DNA of 64,000 bases from VXPQ01 sp965248175 (GCA_965248175.1 OZ252093.1:558001-622000); one strand, 5' to 3'; shown: positions 9,456-19,223, counted from the stretch's first letter. Numbers and translations: made by a program. Notes: generated by a model from the letters alone, not told the origin.

Positions 9456-9563
9456 GCAATAAAAAGACGCGGACACAGCTAACGCATATGCCCCTGAGAC
9501 TGATCTGACGTATCCTGTGGATTGCGAAGGCGTGGTCATGCCCTGAGCATTCTCACACCGTCG

Positions 9564-9980
9564 TCACTTCTTCTTCAACTTCCCGTCCAGGCTGACCGGG
9601 CCGGGACCGTACACCGCGAGCAAACCGAACGCAGACATATACAGCAGCGCAAGTTCTCCACCGTTTTGCATCGGCAGGCCGCCATCTGGCGCGTGGGCCA
9701 TGAAATAGGCCACGAGCATCTCGAGTGCAAGGATGGCTGCAACCGGTGTGGTCAGAAGTCCCACGACGATGAGCAGGCCGCCGAAGAATTCAAGCGCGCC
9801 AGCAAGGCCCATGAGCGAAAACAATTCCGCTGAACCACCGGCTTCGCCCATGCCGCCCAGCCAGCCAAAGAGCTTCTGGGCGCCGTGTTGCATGAACAAA
9901 AGGCCGACAAGAATGCGTGCAAACGCATGGGTAATGCTCCGAATGGAGCGACCGGTGGGGGAATTGAGAAAATTCGACAT
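9564..9980 (-). CDS. DoxX family membrane protein
   Basis: The 138-aa product has the DoxX signature: an amphipathic start, RILVGLLFMQHGAQKLFGWL (residues about 22-41), a second helix with GALEFFGGLLIVVGL, and two further helices ending in ALLYMSAFGLLAVYGPG. Four membrane helices are expected. DoxX proteins are inner-membrane proteins linked to quinone-related and oxidative-stress functions, but the reaction is unclear. TTAGGAAC precedes the ATG. It is followed by a strong terminator and is probably a single-gene unit. Confidence 0.85.
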   Translation of the reverse strand: MSNFLNSPTGRSIRSITHAFARILVGLLFMQHGAQKLFGWLGGMGEAGGSAELFSLMGLAGALEFFGGLLIVVGLLTTPVAAILALEMLVAYFMAHAPDGGLPMQNGGELALLYMSAFGLLAVYGPGPVSLDGKLKKK

Positions 9981-10199
9981 CGTTCCTAAGGAATTGGTTA
10001 AGAAGCACCCTTTAAATTAGGTGAAAGCGCTTACAAAAGCAAGTCCCGATTGCGATTCCCCTCCTTTTCCCGGTAAATAATATCCCCGAAAGAGCGTCTA
10101 CCATCCGGAACGGGCTGCACATTTCGGGGATGGATTATCCTGTTCGCTCATTCAGTTCCATTTCCAGAATGATTTCCACGTTGCTTCCTACTACCAGAC

Positions 10200-10248
10200 C
10201 GCCGGTTCCGTTGATTGCCTGCAAGAGGCGCTCGTTGGCGGCGTCGGT
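10200..10248 (-). repeat. 49-nt copy of part of the neighbouring decarboxylase gene
   Basis: This 49-nt block is identical except for one base to 10927-10975 inside the PLP decarboxylase gene, in the same orientation. Read in the decarboxylase frame it encodes TDAANERLLQAINGTG and then continues with unrelated residues (GLVVGSNVEIILEMELNERTG) to a TAA near 10138. It looks like debris of a second decarboxylase-like gene or a template-switch duplication. Confidence 0.75.
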
Positions 10249-10253
10249 TGGGA

Positions 10254-10640
10254 TCAATCTGAATCCGAGCCCAGCTCGACATGCACGCTCCACATGGCGA
10301 AGCTCTGCCCGCTGGCGTCAAGCTCGACGGAGCTCATCTGTCCCGCCGTCAAATTCACCCGAGGAGTTGGTCCGAGCTCGACCCCGTTTGACAGGTGGAT
10401 CTCAACACGGACGTTCGAGACAGTTGCATTCGTCGTATTGGTAACCGTTCCTGTAAAGCGTTCCTGTCCGGCGTCGTAGTACATGGACAATCTGACACCG
10501 TTCCGGGTCTCGCTGGCGACGTCCCTCAGCCGGTACTGCGTCCCGGATTCACCCTCTTCGGATGCCTCGGTTGGACTTCCGCACGCCGGAAGGATCACGG
10601 CGAGGACAAGGGCGCAGACAAGAAAACGAGTGGGTTTCAT
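10254..10640 (-). CDS. Small lipoprotein with FxLYD-like domain
   Basis: The 128-aa product starts MKPTRFLVCALVLAVILPACG, a lipoprotein signal with lipobox ILPAC. A short acidic linker leads to a domain with FTGTVTNTTNATVSNVRVEIHLS and GQMSSVELDASGQ, the pattern of FxLYD-type immunoglobulin-like domains that are common in small secreted or anchored proteins. The ATG at 10640 was chosen because the longer frame upstream lacks coding character. It is 133 bp downstream of the decarboxylase gene on the same strand. No function can be assigned. Confidence 0.75.
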   Translation of the reverse strand: MKPTRFLVCALVLAVILPACGSPTEASEEGESGTQYRLRDVASETRNGVRLSMYYDAGQERFTGTVTNTTNATVSNVRVEIHLSNGVELGPTPRVNLTAGQMSSVELDASGQSFAMWSVHVELGSDSD

Positions 10641-10773
10641 GGTGTGAAAAAGGCTGTAAGCAAATGGAAATGAATGCGCGCCTTCTACCGCATTCGGACC
10701 ATACGGTTCTGCAAAAAGCGCGTACCGTTTGCTGCGGCTACGCAAGCGGGCATGCCTGATGCACCATCCTGTC

Positions 10774-12246
10774 TTAGCGCCCGTCCGTACGCCTCGTATC
10801 CGAGCGCGCCAGTTCCTGCAGGAGTTCCCAAAGGCGACGGACATGCTCTTCCGTCGTACGCAGATTCCCGATGGCGACCCGTATCGTGTACCGCCCCCGT
10901 AATTTGGTGTGGGAAAGGAAAAACTCGCCGGTTCCGTTGATTGCCTGCATGAGGCGCTCGTTGGCGGCGTCGGTCTCCTCTTCACTGGCTCCCGTGGGAC
11001 GAAAACGCAGGCAGACGAGCGAAAAATCCGTCGGGGCCATACGCTCGAAGTCAGGAGAAGCATCCACCCAGCCGGCAAGCAAGTTGGCGATACGGATGTG
11101 CTCGCGCAAAGTGTCCGCAATGCGTTCGGAGCCGAGCGAGCGCAGTACGTACCACAGTTTCAGGGCGCGAAACCGGCGTCCCAGCGGGATGGCGTACTCC
11201 ATATAATTGACGCTGCGGGAGTGTTCGCGACTCCGCAGATACTCCGGCACAAGCGAGAGGGCGTCCCGCAGATATTCCGGACGCGCCGTATAGAATGCCG
11301 TCAGGTCCATGGGGACGAACATCCACTTGTGGGGATTGACGACAAACGAATCGGCGCGCTCGCATCCTTCGAAGTAGCGGCGCATCTCCGGCAGCATGGC
11401 GGATGCGCCCGCATAGGCGGCGTCAATATGAAGCCAGAGCGCATATTCGCCGGCAATATTTGCGATGGCGGAAACCGGATCCACTGCCGTGCAGCCCGTG
11501 GCGCCTACCGTCGCGACGATTGCAATGGGAACGAAGCCGTTCCGCAGGTCCGATGCAATCGCCTCTCGTAGCGCGTCGGGTTTCATGGCGTACCGCTCGT
11601 CCACCGCGATCTTGCGGCACGCTTCGCGCCCGAGACCGAGTGCTGCCGTGGTTTTTTCGATAGATGAATGCGCGTGCTCCGACGTATAGATGACAAGACG
11701 GTTGAGATCCAGCGCCAACCCTGCTTTTCTGGCGGTGGAGGCGGCAAATTCGCGCGCAGCGATCATCGCATGGAGGCTGGCCGTGGAAGCCGTTCCATGG
11801 ATCATGCCGAACCAGAACGCGGGCAACCCCAGCAGCCGGCCCAGCCACTGTAATGTTCTTTCTTCGAGTTCGGTCAGGGCAGGCGACGAACTCCACAGCA
11901 GACCGATGTTGTTCAACGCAGCGATCAGGGTTTCCGCCAATACCCCCGGAGACGACCCGCCGGCGGAGAAGTATCCCATGAAGCCCGGATGATTCCAGTG
12001 CATCACATGCGGCAGAATCGTGTGCTCGAAATCGGCGAGAATATCGCTCTGCGAAGACGGAAGTACAGGCGCTTCCGTCGGCAACTTGTCGAGCAGCGCT
12101 CCGGGCTCGACATCGGGCTGCACCCGCAACCGTTCCGGATGCGCCAGATAGTCGGCGATCCAGTCTATAACGGCATGCCCTGCACGACGGAATTCCTCGG
12201 ATTCCAGGTCGCCTGTCGGCGGAGATTCGGGAAGATCAGACATCAA
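10774..12246 (-). CDS. Pyridoxal-dependent decarboxylase (group II, aromatic-L-amino-acid decarboxylase-like)
   Basis: The 490-aa enzyme has the full group II decarboxylase layout: N-terminal helices with HAVIDWIADYL, substrate-binding HWNHPGFMGYFS (residues about 78-89), a cofactor-binding aspartate in LHIDAAYAG, and the PLP lysine in NPHKWMF (about residue 305). It should decarboxylate an aromatic or related amino acid in the cytosol; the substrate cannot be fixed from sequence. Length is normal. A 49-nt piece of it is repeated at 10200-10248. Group II members also include tyrosine and glutamate decarboxylases, but the pattern is closest to aromatic amino acid enzymes. Confidence 0.88.
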   Translation of the reverse strand: MMSDLPESPPTGDLESEEFRRAGHAVIDWIADYLAHPERLRVQPDVEPGALLDKLPTEAPVLPSSQSDILADFEHTILPHVMHWNHPGFMGYFSAGGSSPGVLAETLIAALNNIGLLWSSSPALTELEERTLQWLGRLLGLPAFWFGMIHGTASTASLHAMIAAREFAASTARKAGLALDLNRLVIYTSEHAHSSIEKTTAALGLGREACRKIAVDERYAMKPDALREAIASDLRNGFVPIAIVATVGATGCTAVDPVSAIANIAGEYALWLHIDAAYAGASAMLPEMRRYFEGCERADSFVVNPHKWMFVPMDLTAFYTARPEYLRDALSLVPEYLRSREHSRSVNYMEYAIPLGRRFRALKLWYVLRSLGSERIADTLREHIRIANLLAGWVDASPDFERMAPTDFSLVCLRFRPTGASEEETDAANERLMQAINGTGEFFLSHTKLRGRYTIRVAIGNLRTTEEHVRRLWELLQELARSDTRRTDGR

Positions 12247-12508
12247 TTATTAATTAAAACAGCGACCAAAAGCCACCGGGTATAGCAACGGAAATACCCG
12301 CCGATACCGGGACCATGGTGCGGTCTCCAAATTTAGAAAACGGCCGATCTATTCGCAATTCGAGATTCGGGCGGGTGGCTACGCGGAAAGGACCGTCAGA
12401 CGCCCAACCACGATGCAACGGTGCATATCGTCCCCTTCTGATTGAACAAAGAACCTGATTGCCAAAGGCTTGCACAATGCGCTTCCGGGTGCTGAACGCC
12501 TTCTAACG

Positions 12509-13342
12509 TCAGAATCCGATTCTGAAACCTATAACAGGTGCGGCTGGCAAAAAGGTTGCGTCTTCTTCCAGAATCGTAACTATTCCTGTATTTAGTTGTG
12601 CGGATTTACCAACATCGCGTTCAATGCCTATTTGAAATGTGACATAAGAATCATCCCCTGCTTCAATGGACGCCACTCCAAATCCAAAGTAAGGGTCCCA
12701 TTTTCTATCGCGAGCGGGAAAAAAAACAATGTTGGCATGTAAAATGGCTTCTTCCGATACAAAAGCTGCGCTGAGCCTCGCCCGAAGCCTGGAATAGCCT
12801 ACATCTATGCCAAAAAAAGGCAATATAATAACGGCATCAACGAAAATTCCTAACTGTACTCCTTTCTTGTCCTGTAAGGCTTCGGTTGCCAAAGAATCCG
12901 TTTGAAAAGTCTCGTCAACCGTAGCAGCGAGCGATGTCTGGTTAACAAGCGCCTCGACCAGCCTCGGCGCGGCCGAGACCATTTCCTCGATGCCCGCCAA
13001 CAGGAGTTCCCGCTCGATCACGACGGTCCCGACAGGGGTTTCCTGACTCAAGTGAACCAGAACATATTGCCCCAAAAGGTGCAACGAAACACGATACACA
13101 GTCGCTGAGTCCGGGGCGTCGTACACGGGCTCGCCGACCTGTACACCCTGATTGCGCAGGTGCCGACACATTAGAAAAGCCGCAGTGTGGGCATCGGCTT
13201 CCGGCAAATCCGCATGATCTCCAATCAGGCAGACCGCCGGGTCCGACATCGGCTCGTCCGCCTCATTGGCATTCTCCTGGGCAAAAACCGGCGTCGCCGC
13301 CGCAAGAGCCATCAGGCACGCAATCCCGATTAAACGTTGCAT
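12509..13342 (-). CDS. Secreted beta-rich protein, probable outer-membrane protein (hypothetical)
   Basis: The 277-aa product has a clear signal peptide (MQRLIGIACLMALAAATPVFA). The first half of the mature protein contains two cysteines (AVCLIGDH and LMCRHL) and a predicted soluble domain; the second half shows alternating strands such as GVQLGIFVDAVIILPFFGIDVGYSRLRARL split by turns and ends in VIGFRIGF with terminal phenylalanine, as in outer-membrane barrels. No family was recognised. A strong AGGAGG site lies 5 nt upstream of the ATG. It lies downstream of the PhoD-like gene on the same strand with a 200-bp gap. Confidence 0.65.
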   Translation of the reverse strand: MQRLIGIACLMALAAATPVFAQENANEADEPMSDPAVCLIGDHADLPEADAHTAAFLMCRHLRNQGVQVGEPVYDAPDSATVYRVSLHLLGQYVLVHLSQETPVGTVVIERELLLAGIEEMVSAAPRLVEALVNQTSLAATVDETFQTDSLATEALQDKKGVQLGIFVDAVIILPFFGIDVGYSRLRARLSAAFVSEEAILHANIVFFPARDRKWDPYFGFGVASIEAGDDSYVTFQIGIERDVGKSAQLNTGIVTILEEDATFLPAAPVIGFRIGF

Positions 13343-13392
13343 AGCATCCTCCTGCTGAGTAAGACAAAAACCTTCGTGGCGAGGGGTTTTTG
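13343..13392 (-). promoter_or_regulatory. Strong Shine-Dalgarno site and upstream hairpin
   Basis: AGGAGG (13348-13353, minus strand) sits 5 nt before the ATG at 13342, unusually strong for this window. Just upstream an 8-bp perfect stem, CAAAAACC paired with GGTTTTTG (13365-13372 with 13385-13392), could be a leader hairpin or a weak terminator of the upstream gene. Confidence 0.45.
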
Positions 13393-13542
13393 CTCCTGCG
13401 CTTCCGGTGGCTCTGTAGTCTTAGGTAAGCCGCAGAAAAGGCCGCAATAGTAACGCGCCGCGTACTTCCAGGATAAACATCAGCCAGACTATACGTGTCC
13501 GGCAGGCGAAGCATACCGCACTGTGCCGGAAAGGATTCCCTC

Positions 13543-16164
13543 TCACGCCCCAAACACCACATCCATAACCGAGACATCAGGAGATGAAGCGCTCCGAACG
13601 CCCGTGAAGGTCTGCATGGCGCCGTCCGGGTCGCCGACGTGCAGCGTGTAGGAGCCTGCGGCAAACACCTTCGGTGAAAATGTCGTCCCGGCGATGCGCA
13701 GCGTATAGACGATCTCGCCGGAAGCCTCGTCGATCACCTGCACGACAGGGTCCTCCATCCCGCGCACCCGTATCTGCGGCAACCAGGCTGCCGCCTCTCT
13801 GCCGTAATTGTCCATCTGCCGGATGGTGACGGGCCAGCCGGGGTATGGCTCGCCGTCTTCCGGATCCACGTGGCGAGGCCAGTTGGCGATATCCAGAGTG
13901 CGCGTTTCCCGGTTCAGCCGCACGATCCCGTAGCCGGGAGCCCGGTCGTACAGATTCGTCGGCTCCATGCCTGTCTCATAGGGGTTCGAGACCGCAAGCA
14001 CCGTCATGTGATTGCCGAATCCATCCAGAAAATCGCCCGTGTTCTTCGGAGCCCCTTCCGGACGGTTGGCGCCGGATACAGGGGGGTACCACCGCCGGGG
14101 ATAGACATTGGCCACGGAAGGCACACACAGCGCATAGCCTGCATCGCCCCAGGCGTCCACACCATACTGGATCGTACTCCCGAGGTGCTGATCCCCCGCA
14201 AGATGAAAAGCGAATCCCTTTCGGATGGCCCGGAGCGCCGCATCCCGCCCGTGCTTCGGCCAGCCATTGGAGTCCATGTCCTGTACGATGCGATCATTGG
14301 GGGCATATTCGCTCACATCGAAAATTTCGAGACGGGGCACCACCACATCGCTCGGGGCCTCCTGCGGCAGGGTCGCCACATTGGCGAAAATCGTCTGGGA
14401 CATGAGAAATTTCATCCACGTGCCGTACGACCAGTCTGCTGCCCAATGCTCCAGAAAATCGAGTTGGCGCTGGCCCAGAAGGTCGGCAGTCGGAGCATGC
14501 AGCGCCTCAGGCGGATTCGTGGGCTGGTTCTCCGCCCACCCGTTTTCAATGTCGAGCCGGGCAGGCAATACAACCTTCGGCGAATCTTTCCACTTGCGAT
14601 CCTCGATGATCCCGAAACTGATGCCCCCGTACACGAGATCGGTGTAATAGACGCTGATACCCTGTTTGACGGATGCCGGGTCGTACGGCGGCGGAAAATG
14701 CGCGGTCTGCGTCCGCTGCACGGCGTTCACCCAGGACGCCGGCATGACATACCCGCCCGTATCCTGCCGCTCCTTCTTCGTGGCGCCTGGCCCGGTGGCC
14801 TTGCCCCCGGCTCCCCATACGTTGCCGTGATACACGTCATGGTCATCGGGAATGGCGACCGTGGGAATATCTTTCGTAAGCTCGCCGTACTCCCAGCCGA
14901 AGAGATACCACTTGCGCAGGTAATCGAGCATTGCGGTGTCGAGCGGCCCTTCCACATAGCCGTATCCGCCTATACCCTCGTAGATGTTGTCCCCGGTGAA
15001 AAGCAGAATGTCCGGGTCATGCCATGCGACGCGCCGCACCAGATCGGCATGGGGAAACCCAAGGTCGTTGTTGCCCGTGAAGCCTGCCACGACGATCTCT
15101 TCCTGGTCCACCGGATCGCGGCGCACCGTGCCTTCAAGGACATGCCCGACCGGATTCCCCCCTGCGTTTGTCAGGTCATAGGCAAGGCGATAGGAAATGT
15201 CCAGTGAATCGGGCCAATCGGCAACGGCAAAGGTCGCCGTACGCGCCATGGGATCGATCGGGGATCGCCCGACCTCTTCCCATTGCCCTTCCCTGCGCAC
15301 CGTTAGCCGGACCTCCTGCGCATCGTCGTCCGAAAGCGGCGGCATTTGGGCCGTCATGTAGAGGCTCCCCTTGCTCAGGGTATGCATGGCGAACAGAATG
15401 GGGCCGAACGTACGCTCAGGGTACGCCCGCACTCGTGTGCCGTCCACCTGCCAGTCCTCGAACCAGAAACTCGGATGATTCGTGTCCTCGCGCGACAGTC
15501 CGGCGGCGTCGAAATCGACAACCAGCGCCAGTCCCCCGGTCAACATATCGGCATCCACCGGCGCCTCGATAGCTCCGAGAACCTCCCCGGACAGACTCCC
15601 CAGCCGCAATCGGAGGTTGTACTGCCCGTCCTCCCGTTGTACCGCCCGCATATCCAGAAACACGCCCTCCGCAGGGAAGACCCCATCCGGAAACAGAGTG
15701 GCCGAAGACACATCCCCCGCAGCTTCGGAAGGTGTTCCAATGAACAAATTGCCTAAGGCAGTCACGCCGACATCCAGTCCGGAGCCCCGCAGCGCGGTAT
15801 CCCGGTAATCGTGAAATGCGCCGCGCGCGCCGATACGGAAGCCCGCCCGACCCGAATCCGGCAACGGCGCATCGGAAGCGATGACCCCAAGGCGAACCCG
15901 CAGGTGCACGTCCCCGTCTCCCTCGGCAACCTCCCGCACAAGCAGCGCTACATTCCGGTTTGCGCGGCGGGTCAGGCATTCAATACGCCCTTCCCGGATG
16001 CGCCAGTCCTGAAGCGGATTCGACCAGTATTCCGGACCGATCCACGGGCGTTCGACCACAGGGTGCGTCGCATGAAACGCCGCCCGGTCCGTCGGACCGC
16101 AACCGGCCCATGCAAGGGCAATCGCCCCAAACACGGCCAAAGAGATCAGTCGGGATATATTCAC
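13543..16164 (-). CDS. PhoD-like phosphatase / metallophosphoesterase lipoprotein
   Basis: From the GTG at 16164 the product is about 873 aa. The N-terminus is a lipoprotein signal (LAWAGC). Residues about 25-250 form a laminin-G/concanavalin-like sandwich region; the C-terminal two thirds carry PhoD-type metallophosphoesterase motifs: FTGNNDLG, LLFTGDNIYEG, IPDDHDVYHGN, and HLAGDQHLGS near residue 660, which supply metal ligands. A beta-sandwich follows the catalytic domain. It would hydrolyse phosphate esters in the cell envelope. The longer TTG start at 16206 is possible but the hydrophobic core begins right after the GTG. Its neighbour upstream is a two-gene sulfatase operon. Confidence 0.82.
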   Translation of the reverse strand: MNISRLISLAVFGAIALAWAGCGPTDRAAFHATHPVVERPWIGPEYWSNPLQDWRIREGRIECLTRRANRNVALLVREVAEGDGDVHLRVRLGVIASDAPLPDSGRAGFRIGARGAFHDYRDTALRGSGLDVGVTALGNLFIGTPSEAAGDVSSATLFPDGVFPAEGVFLDMRAVQREDGQYNLRLRLGSLSGEVLGAIEAPVDADMLTGGLALVVDFDAAGLSREDTNHPSFWFEDWQVDGTRVRAYPERTFGPILFAMHTLSKGSLYMTAQMPPLSDDDAQEVRLTVRREGQWEEVGRSPIDPMARTATFAVADWPDSLDISYRLAYDLTNAGGNPVGHVLEGTVRRDPVDQEEIVVAGFTGNNDLGFPHADLVRRVAWHDPDILLFTGDNIYEGIGGYGYVEGPLDTAMLDYLRKWYLFGWEYGELTKDIPTVAIPDDHDVYHGNVWGAGGKATGPGATKKERQDTGGYVMPASWVNAVQRTQTAHFPPPYDPASVKQGISVYYTDLVYGGISFGIIEDRKWKDSPKVVLPARLDIENGWAENQPTNPPEALHAPTADLLGQRQLDFLEHWAADWSYGTWMKFLMSQTIFANVATLPQEAPSDVVVPRLEIFDVSEYAPNDRIVQDMDSNGWPKHGRDAALRAIRKGFAFHLAGDQHLGSTIQYGVDAWGDAGYALCVPSVANVYPRRWYPPVSGANRPEGAPKNTGDFLDGFGNHMTVLAVSNPYETGMEPTNLYDRAPGYGIVRLNRETRTLDIANWPRHVDPEDGEPYPGWPVTIRQMDNYGREAAAWLPQIRVRGMEDPVVQVIDEASGEIVYTLRIAGTTFSPKVFAAGSYTLHVGDPDGAMQTFTGVRSASSPDVSVMDVVFGA

Positions 16165-16224
16165 GGGTACATGAAAATCTGTTTCTGATGCGCGATAAGG
16201 GGGCAAAAAAGTAGACCGTCCGGT

Positions 16225-17682
16225 CTACCTTCTCGTCCACTGGATAGACGACGGGCGATGGGCCGCCTGCATGATACTGTCGAGGCGCGCCACCACATCG
16301 GGATGCTGCGCGGCGAGGTCTGTCGTTTCCGAAACGTCCGCATCGAGATCATATACCTCGATAGCGTCGCGCACCGGCGTACGTACGCCCTTCCATGAAC
16401 CGGTCCGTACGGCCTGCGCCATGCCGTCCTCATGGAATTCCCAGTACAGATACTCGTGTTCGAGCTGATCATCCGGGCGGCCCAGCAGCGTCGGCGTCAT
16501 GTCGATCCCGTCGATACCTTCCGGGGGAGCAACCCCGGCCAGACCGGTGAAAGTCGGCAGCATATCGGCAAAATATCCCACATGATCCGTGACGGTTGCC
16601 GCCTCCACGCTCCCCGGCCACCAGGCAATGGTTGGCACGCGGATGCCGCCTTCGTACAGATCCCGCTTGAAACCCCGGAGCGGTCCGTTCGAATCAAAAT
16701 ACTCCGGATCGTGCCCGCCTTCGCGGTGCGGACCGTTGTCGCTCGTGAAGAAAACGAGGGTGTTTTCGGCAATGCCGTGCTCCTCGAGACGATCCAGCAA
16801 GCGGCCTATGTCCGCATCCATCCGGGTAACCATCGCAGCCATCCCCTTCTCGGCGTCCGGCCAGTCCATGTGCTCGTAGCGTCCGTAGTCAGGGACTTCC
16901 ATACCGCGAGGCCCCGCCTCATTATTGGCGTGGGGAATCGTCAACGCAAAATAGAGCAGAAAAGGACCTTCCCGGTTCCGGTCGATGAAGGCCAGCGCCG
17001 AATCCGCAAAAAGATCCTGACTGTAGGTGATCTTGTCGAGGGCCTCGCCGGAGCCGTCCCCGCGACGTGGTTCGGGCAGTCTGTTGCCGGCCACCTGCAC
17101 GCGCGCCTCGTTATGGAAAAGAAATTCGGGATAGTAATTGTGCGCGTGCCGCTGCCCGAGGTAGCCGAAAAAATAATCGAATCCCTGGCGGTTCGGATGC
17201 CCCGGCGTGTCGGGGCCGCCCAGCCCCCACTTGCCCACAAGCCCGGTCCGGTATCCGGCCCCCTTGAGGACTTCGGCAAAGGTCATGACCGAGTCGGGGA
17301 TGGGTTCCTGCCCGTAGGGGCGTATTTCCTTGTTGCCCCGGATGTATGTATGCCCTGTGTGACGCCCGTCCATGAGCACGCTGCGCGATGGGGCGCACAC
17401 GGTCGAACCCGAATAAAACTGCGTGAACCGGAGACCTTCCGCCGCCATGCGGTCAAGGCTGGGCGTCGCGATACGGGGCTGCCCGAAAACCCCCACATCC
17501 CCGTAGCCGAGATCGTCGGCCAGAATAAACACAATGTTTGGCGGGCTGTCTGCGGCTGCCTCAGCAGTTCCGTCGTCTCCACGGCCCGGCGCGCCGCAAC
17601 CGGCAAGCCCCCATGCCGTCAGGCCCACAGTGAGCAGTATGGCCGCGCACGGCCTTTCACGGTGAAACAATCCGGATTTCAT
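16225..17682 (-). CDS. Sulfatase (arylsulfatase family) lipoprotein
   Basis: The 485-aa protein begins with a lipoprotein signal (GLAGC) and the sulfatase start NIVFILADDLGYGDVG. The formylglycine motif CAPSR (about residue 84) is intact, so the cysteine can be converted to formylglycine by an FGE or anSME maturase. Other active-site segments are GKWGLGG and FTSDNGPHREGG. It should release sulfate from sulfated carbohydrates outside the cytoplasm. The ATG at 17682 has AGGGAGA upstream; the longer frame reads back through the neighbouring gene and is rejected. It is 14 nt downstream of a second sulfatase, so the pair forms an operon. Confidence 0.9.
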   Translation of the reverse strand: MKSGLFHRERPCAAILLTVGLTAWGLAGCGAPGRGDDGTAEAAADSPPNIVFILADDLGYGDVGVFGQPRIATPSLDRMAAEGLRFTQFYSGSTVCAPSRSVLMDGRHTGHTYIRGNKEIRPYGQEPIPDSVMTFAEVLKGAGYRTGLVGKWGLGGPDTPGHPNRQGFDYFFGYLGQRHAHNYYPEFLFHNEARVQVAGNRLPEPRRGDGSGEALDKITYSQDLFADSALAFIDRNREGPFLLYFALTIPHANNEAGPRGMEVPDYGRYEHMDWPDAEKGMAAMVTRMDADIGRLLDRLEEHGIAENTLVFFTSDNGPHREGGHDPEYFDSNGPLRGFKRDLYEGGIRVPTIAWWPGSVEAATVTDHVGYFADMLPTFTGLAGVAPPEGIDGIDMTPTLLGRPDDQLEHEYLYWEFHEDGMAQAVRTGSWKGVRTPVRDAIEVYDLDADVSETTDLAAQHPDVVARLDSIMQAAHRPSSIQWTRR

Positions 17683-17696
17683 AGCCGACAATCTCC

Positions 17697-19223
17697 CTAT
17701 TCGTATTCCTGTTTGAGCAACCATGGGTCCGACGTACGCACCTCGAAATCCCACAGCATGTCCCGGTAGGCAGCCAGTACCTCCGCGTACTCCGGAAGAT
17801 ACGCCAGATTTTCCGATTCCCACGGATCGGCGCGCATGTCGTACAACTCGAACTCGGGGCGGTGTATGTAGTCCTCCACGGACCGGACCCCGTAGCGCGC
17901 ATCCGGCCCCTGCCGGTACGCCTGCTGCCAGGTAGACGCCGCCCATAAATCCGTGGCGAAGGGGAAGGGGAGGTCGTGCGCCACATTCCAGATGAGTTTG
18001 TATTCCCGATCGCGCACGACGCGCATGGGATAATACATCTGAATCTCGTGGAACGTGTGCGATGCGTAGATGCGATCGAAACCGGTCTCGTCGTCGCCTT
18101 CCAGAATGCCCAGGAAGGAACGCCCGTGCAAGCCGTGCTCGTCCGGCAAGTGCATACGAATACCTTCCGACTGCACCTGCTGCCGGTATGTCGGCTCGGC
18201 AACCCCGGCGAAGTCCAGGATCGTCGGCGCAATATCCACCCAACTTACCATGGCGCCGGTCACAGCGCCGCGGTCCGCTGCACCGGGGTGGCGCACGATG
18301 AGCGGAGAACGCAAACCGGGTTCATACACGGTCGTTTTGGCTCCCGGCATGGCGATGCCATGATCCGACAAATAAAGAATGAGCGTATCGTCGTAACGAC
18401 CCGCCTCCTTCAGCACCTGCACCAGATGCCCGAATCCCTGGTCGATACGCGATACGGACTGGTAGTACTGCGCCAGTTCGGCGCGGGTGGCCGGCGTATC
18501 GGGAAGCCAGGGCGGCACGACGACTTCCTCCGGATCATACAGGACAGGATCGATGCCGGGGTAGCCCGCCGGGCGGTTGCCGAAACGATCCGGCGCAAAC
18601 GCATCGTCCGAGGTCGTGCCCCCTCCCCGGTGCGGGTCGCTGGTGGCGATATAGAAAAAGAAAGGGCGGTCGCTTTCCGCTTCGAGGAACGGACGGGCAT
18701 TGTCCACCATCGTCACTACGTCGCGGGCATTCCCGGGAATCTCTTCCCCGAAACGGAAAACGACTTCCGGCGCCACATGGTATTTTCCGGCGCGGGCCGT
18801 GCGGTAGCCGGCTTCCTCCAGCAATACCGGCAAGGACCGGATGTTGTCGAACGCCATGAAGTGATGAAAGTCATGCACGTGGCCGTATTGCCCGTTGCGG
18901 TGGTTGTGCAACCCGGTAAGCAGTACGGAACGGCTTGCGCTGCAACTGGCGGTTGTCGCGAAAGCGTGCGTGAACAGCATGCCCTCGTCGGCAAAAGCAT
19001 CGAGATGGGGCGTTCGAATGACCGGATTCCCATACGCGCCCATGTCCTGTCCATGATCGTCGGCGACGAAAAGAACGATGTTGCGGTTGGACAAACTCAA
19101 TGCGTTCCCTGATGCATCGTGTACCGAAAAACCCGAAGTCCTACCGGCGAACCCGATAAAACAAATCGCGAGAAGCCCCCCGATCTTGAAGGCCAGATTG
19201 ATCATACTGCGCACAGATTTCAT
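17697..19223 (-). CDS. Sulfatase (heparan N-sulfatase-like)
   Basis: The 508-aa product has an N-terminal hydrophobic signal and starts the catalytic domain with NIVLFVADDHGQDMGAYGN. The formylglycine motif is CSASR (about residue 93), i.e. C-x-A-x-R, as used by several S1 subfamilies. Later motifs include GKYHVAPE, SDHGIAMPGAKTTVYEPG and a C-terminal region with PDARYGVRSVEDY. The DDHGQD start and the C-SASR motif resemble N-sulfoglucosamine sulfohydrolase-like enzymes, though the substrate is an inference. It is the first gene of a two-sulfatase operon and its signal points to the periplasm or surface. Confidence 0.88.
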   Translation of the reverse strand: MKSVRSMINLAFKIGGLLAICFIGFAGRTSGFSVHDASGNALSLSNRNIVLFVADDHGQDMGAYGNPVIRTPHLDAFADEGMLFTHAFATTASCSASRSVLLTGLHNHRNGQYGHVHDFHHFMAFDNIRSLPVLLEEAGYRTARAGKYHVAPEVVFRFGEEIPGNARDVVTMVDNARPFLEAESDRPFFFYIATSDPHRGGGTTSDDAFAPDRFGNRPAGYPGIDPVLYDPEEVVVPPWLPDTPATRAELAQYYQSVSRIDQGFGHLVQVLKEAGRYDDTLILYLSDHGIAMPGAKTTVYEPGLRSPLIVRHPGAADRGAVTGAMVSWVDIAPTILDFAGVAEPTYRQQVQSEGIRMHLPDEHGLHGRSFLGILEGDDETGFDRIYASHTFHEIQMYYPMRVVRDREYKLIWNVAHDLPFPFATDLWAASTWQQAYRQGPDARYGVRSVEDYIHRPEFELYDMRADPWESENLAYLPEYAEVLAAYRDMLWDFEVRTSDPWLLKQEYE

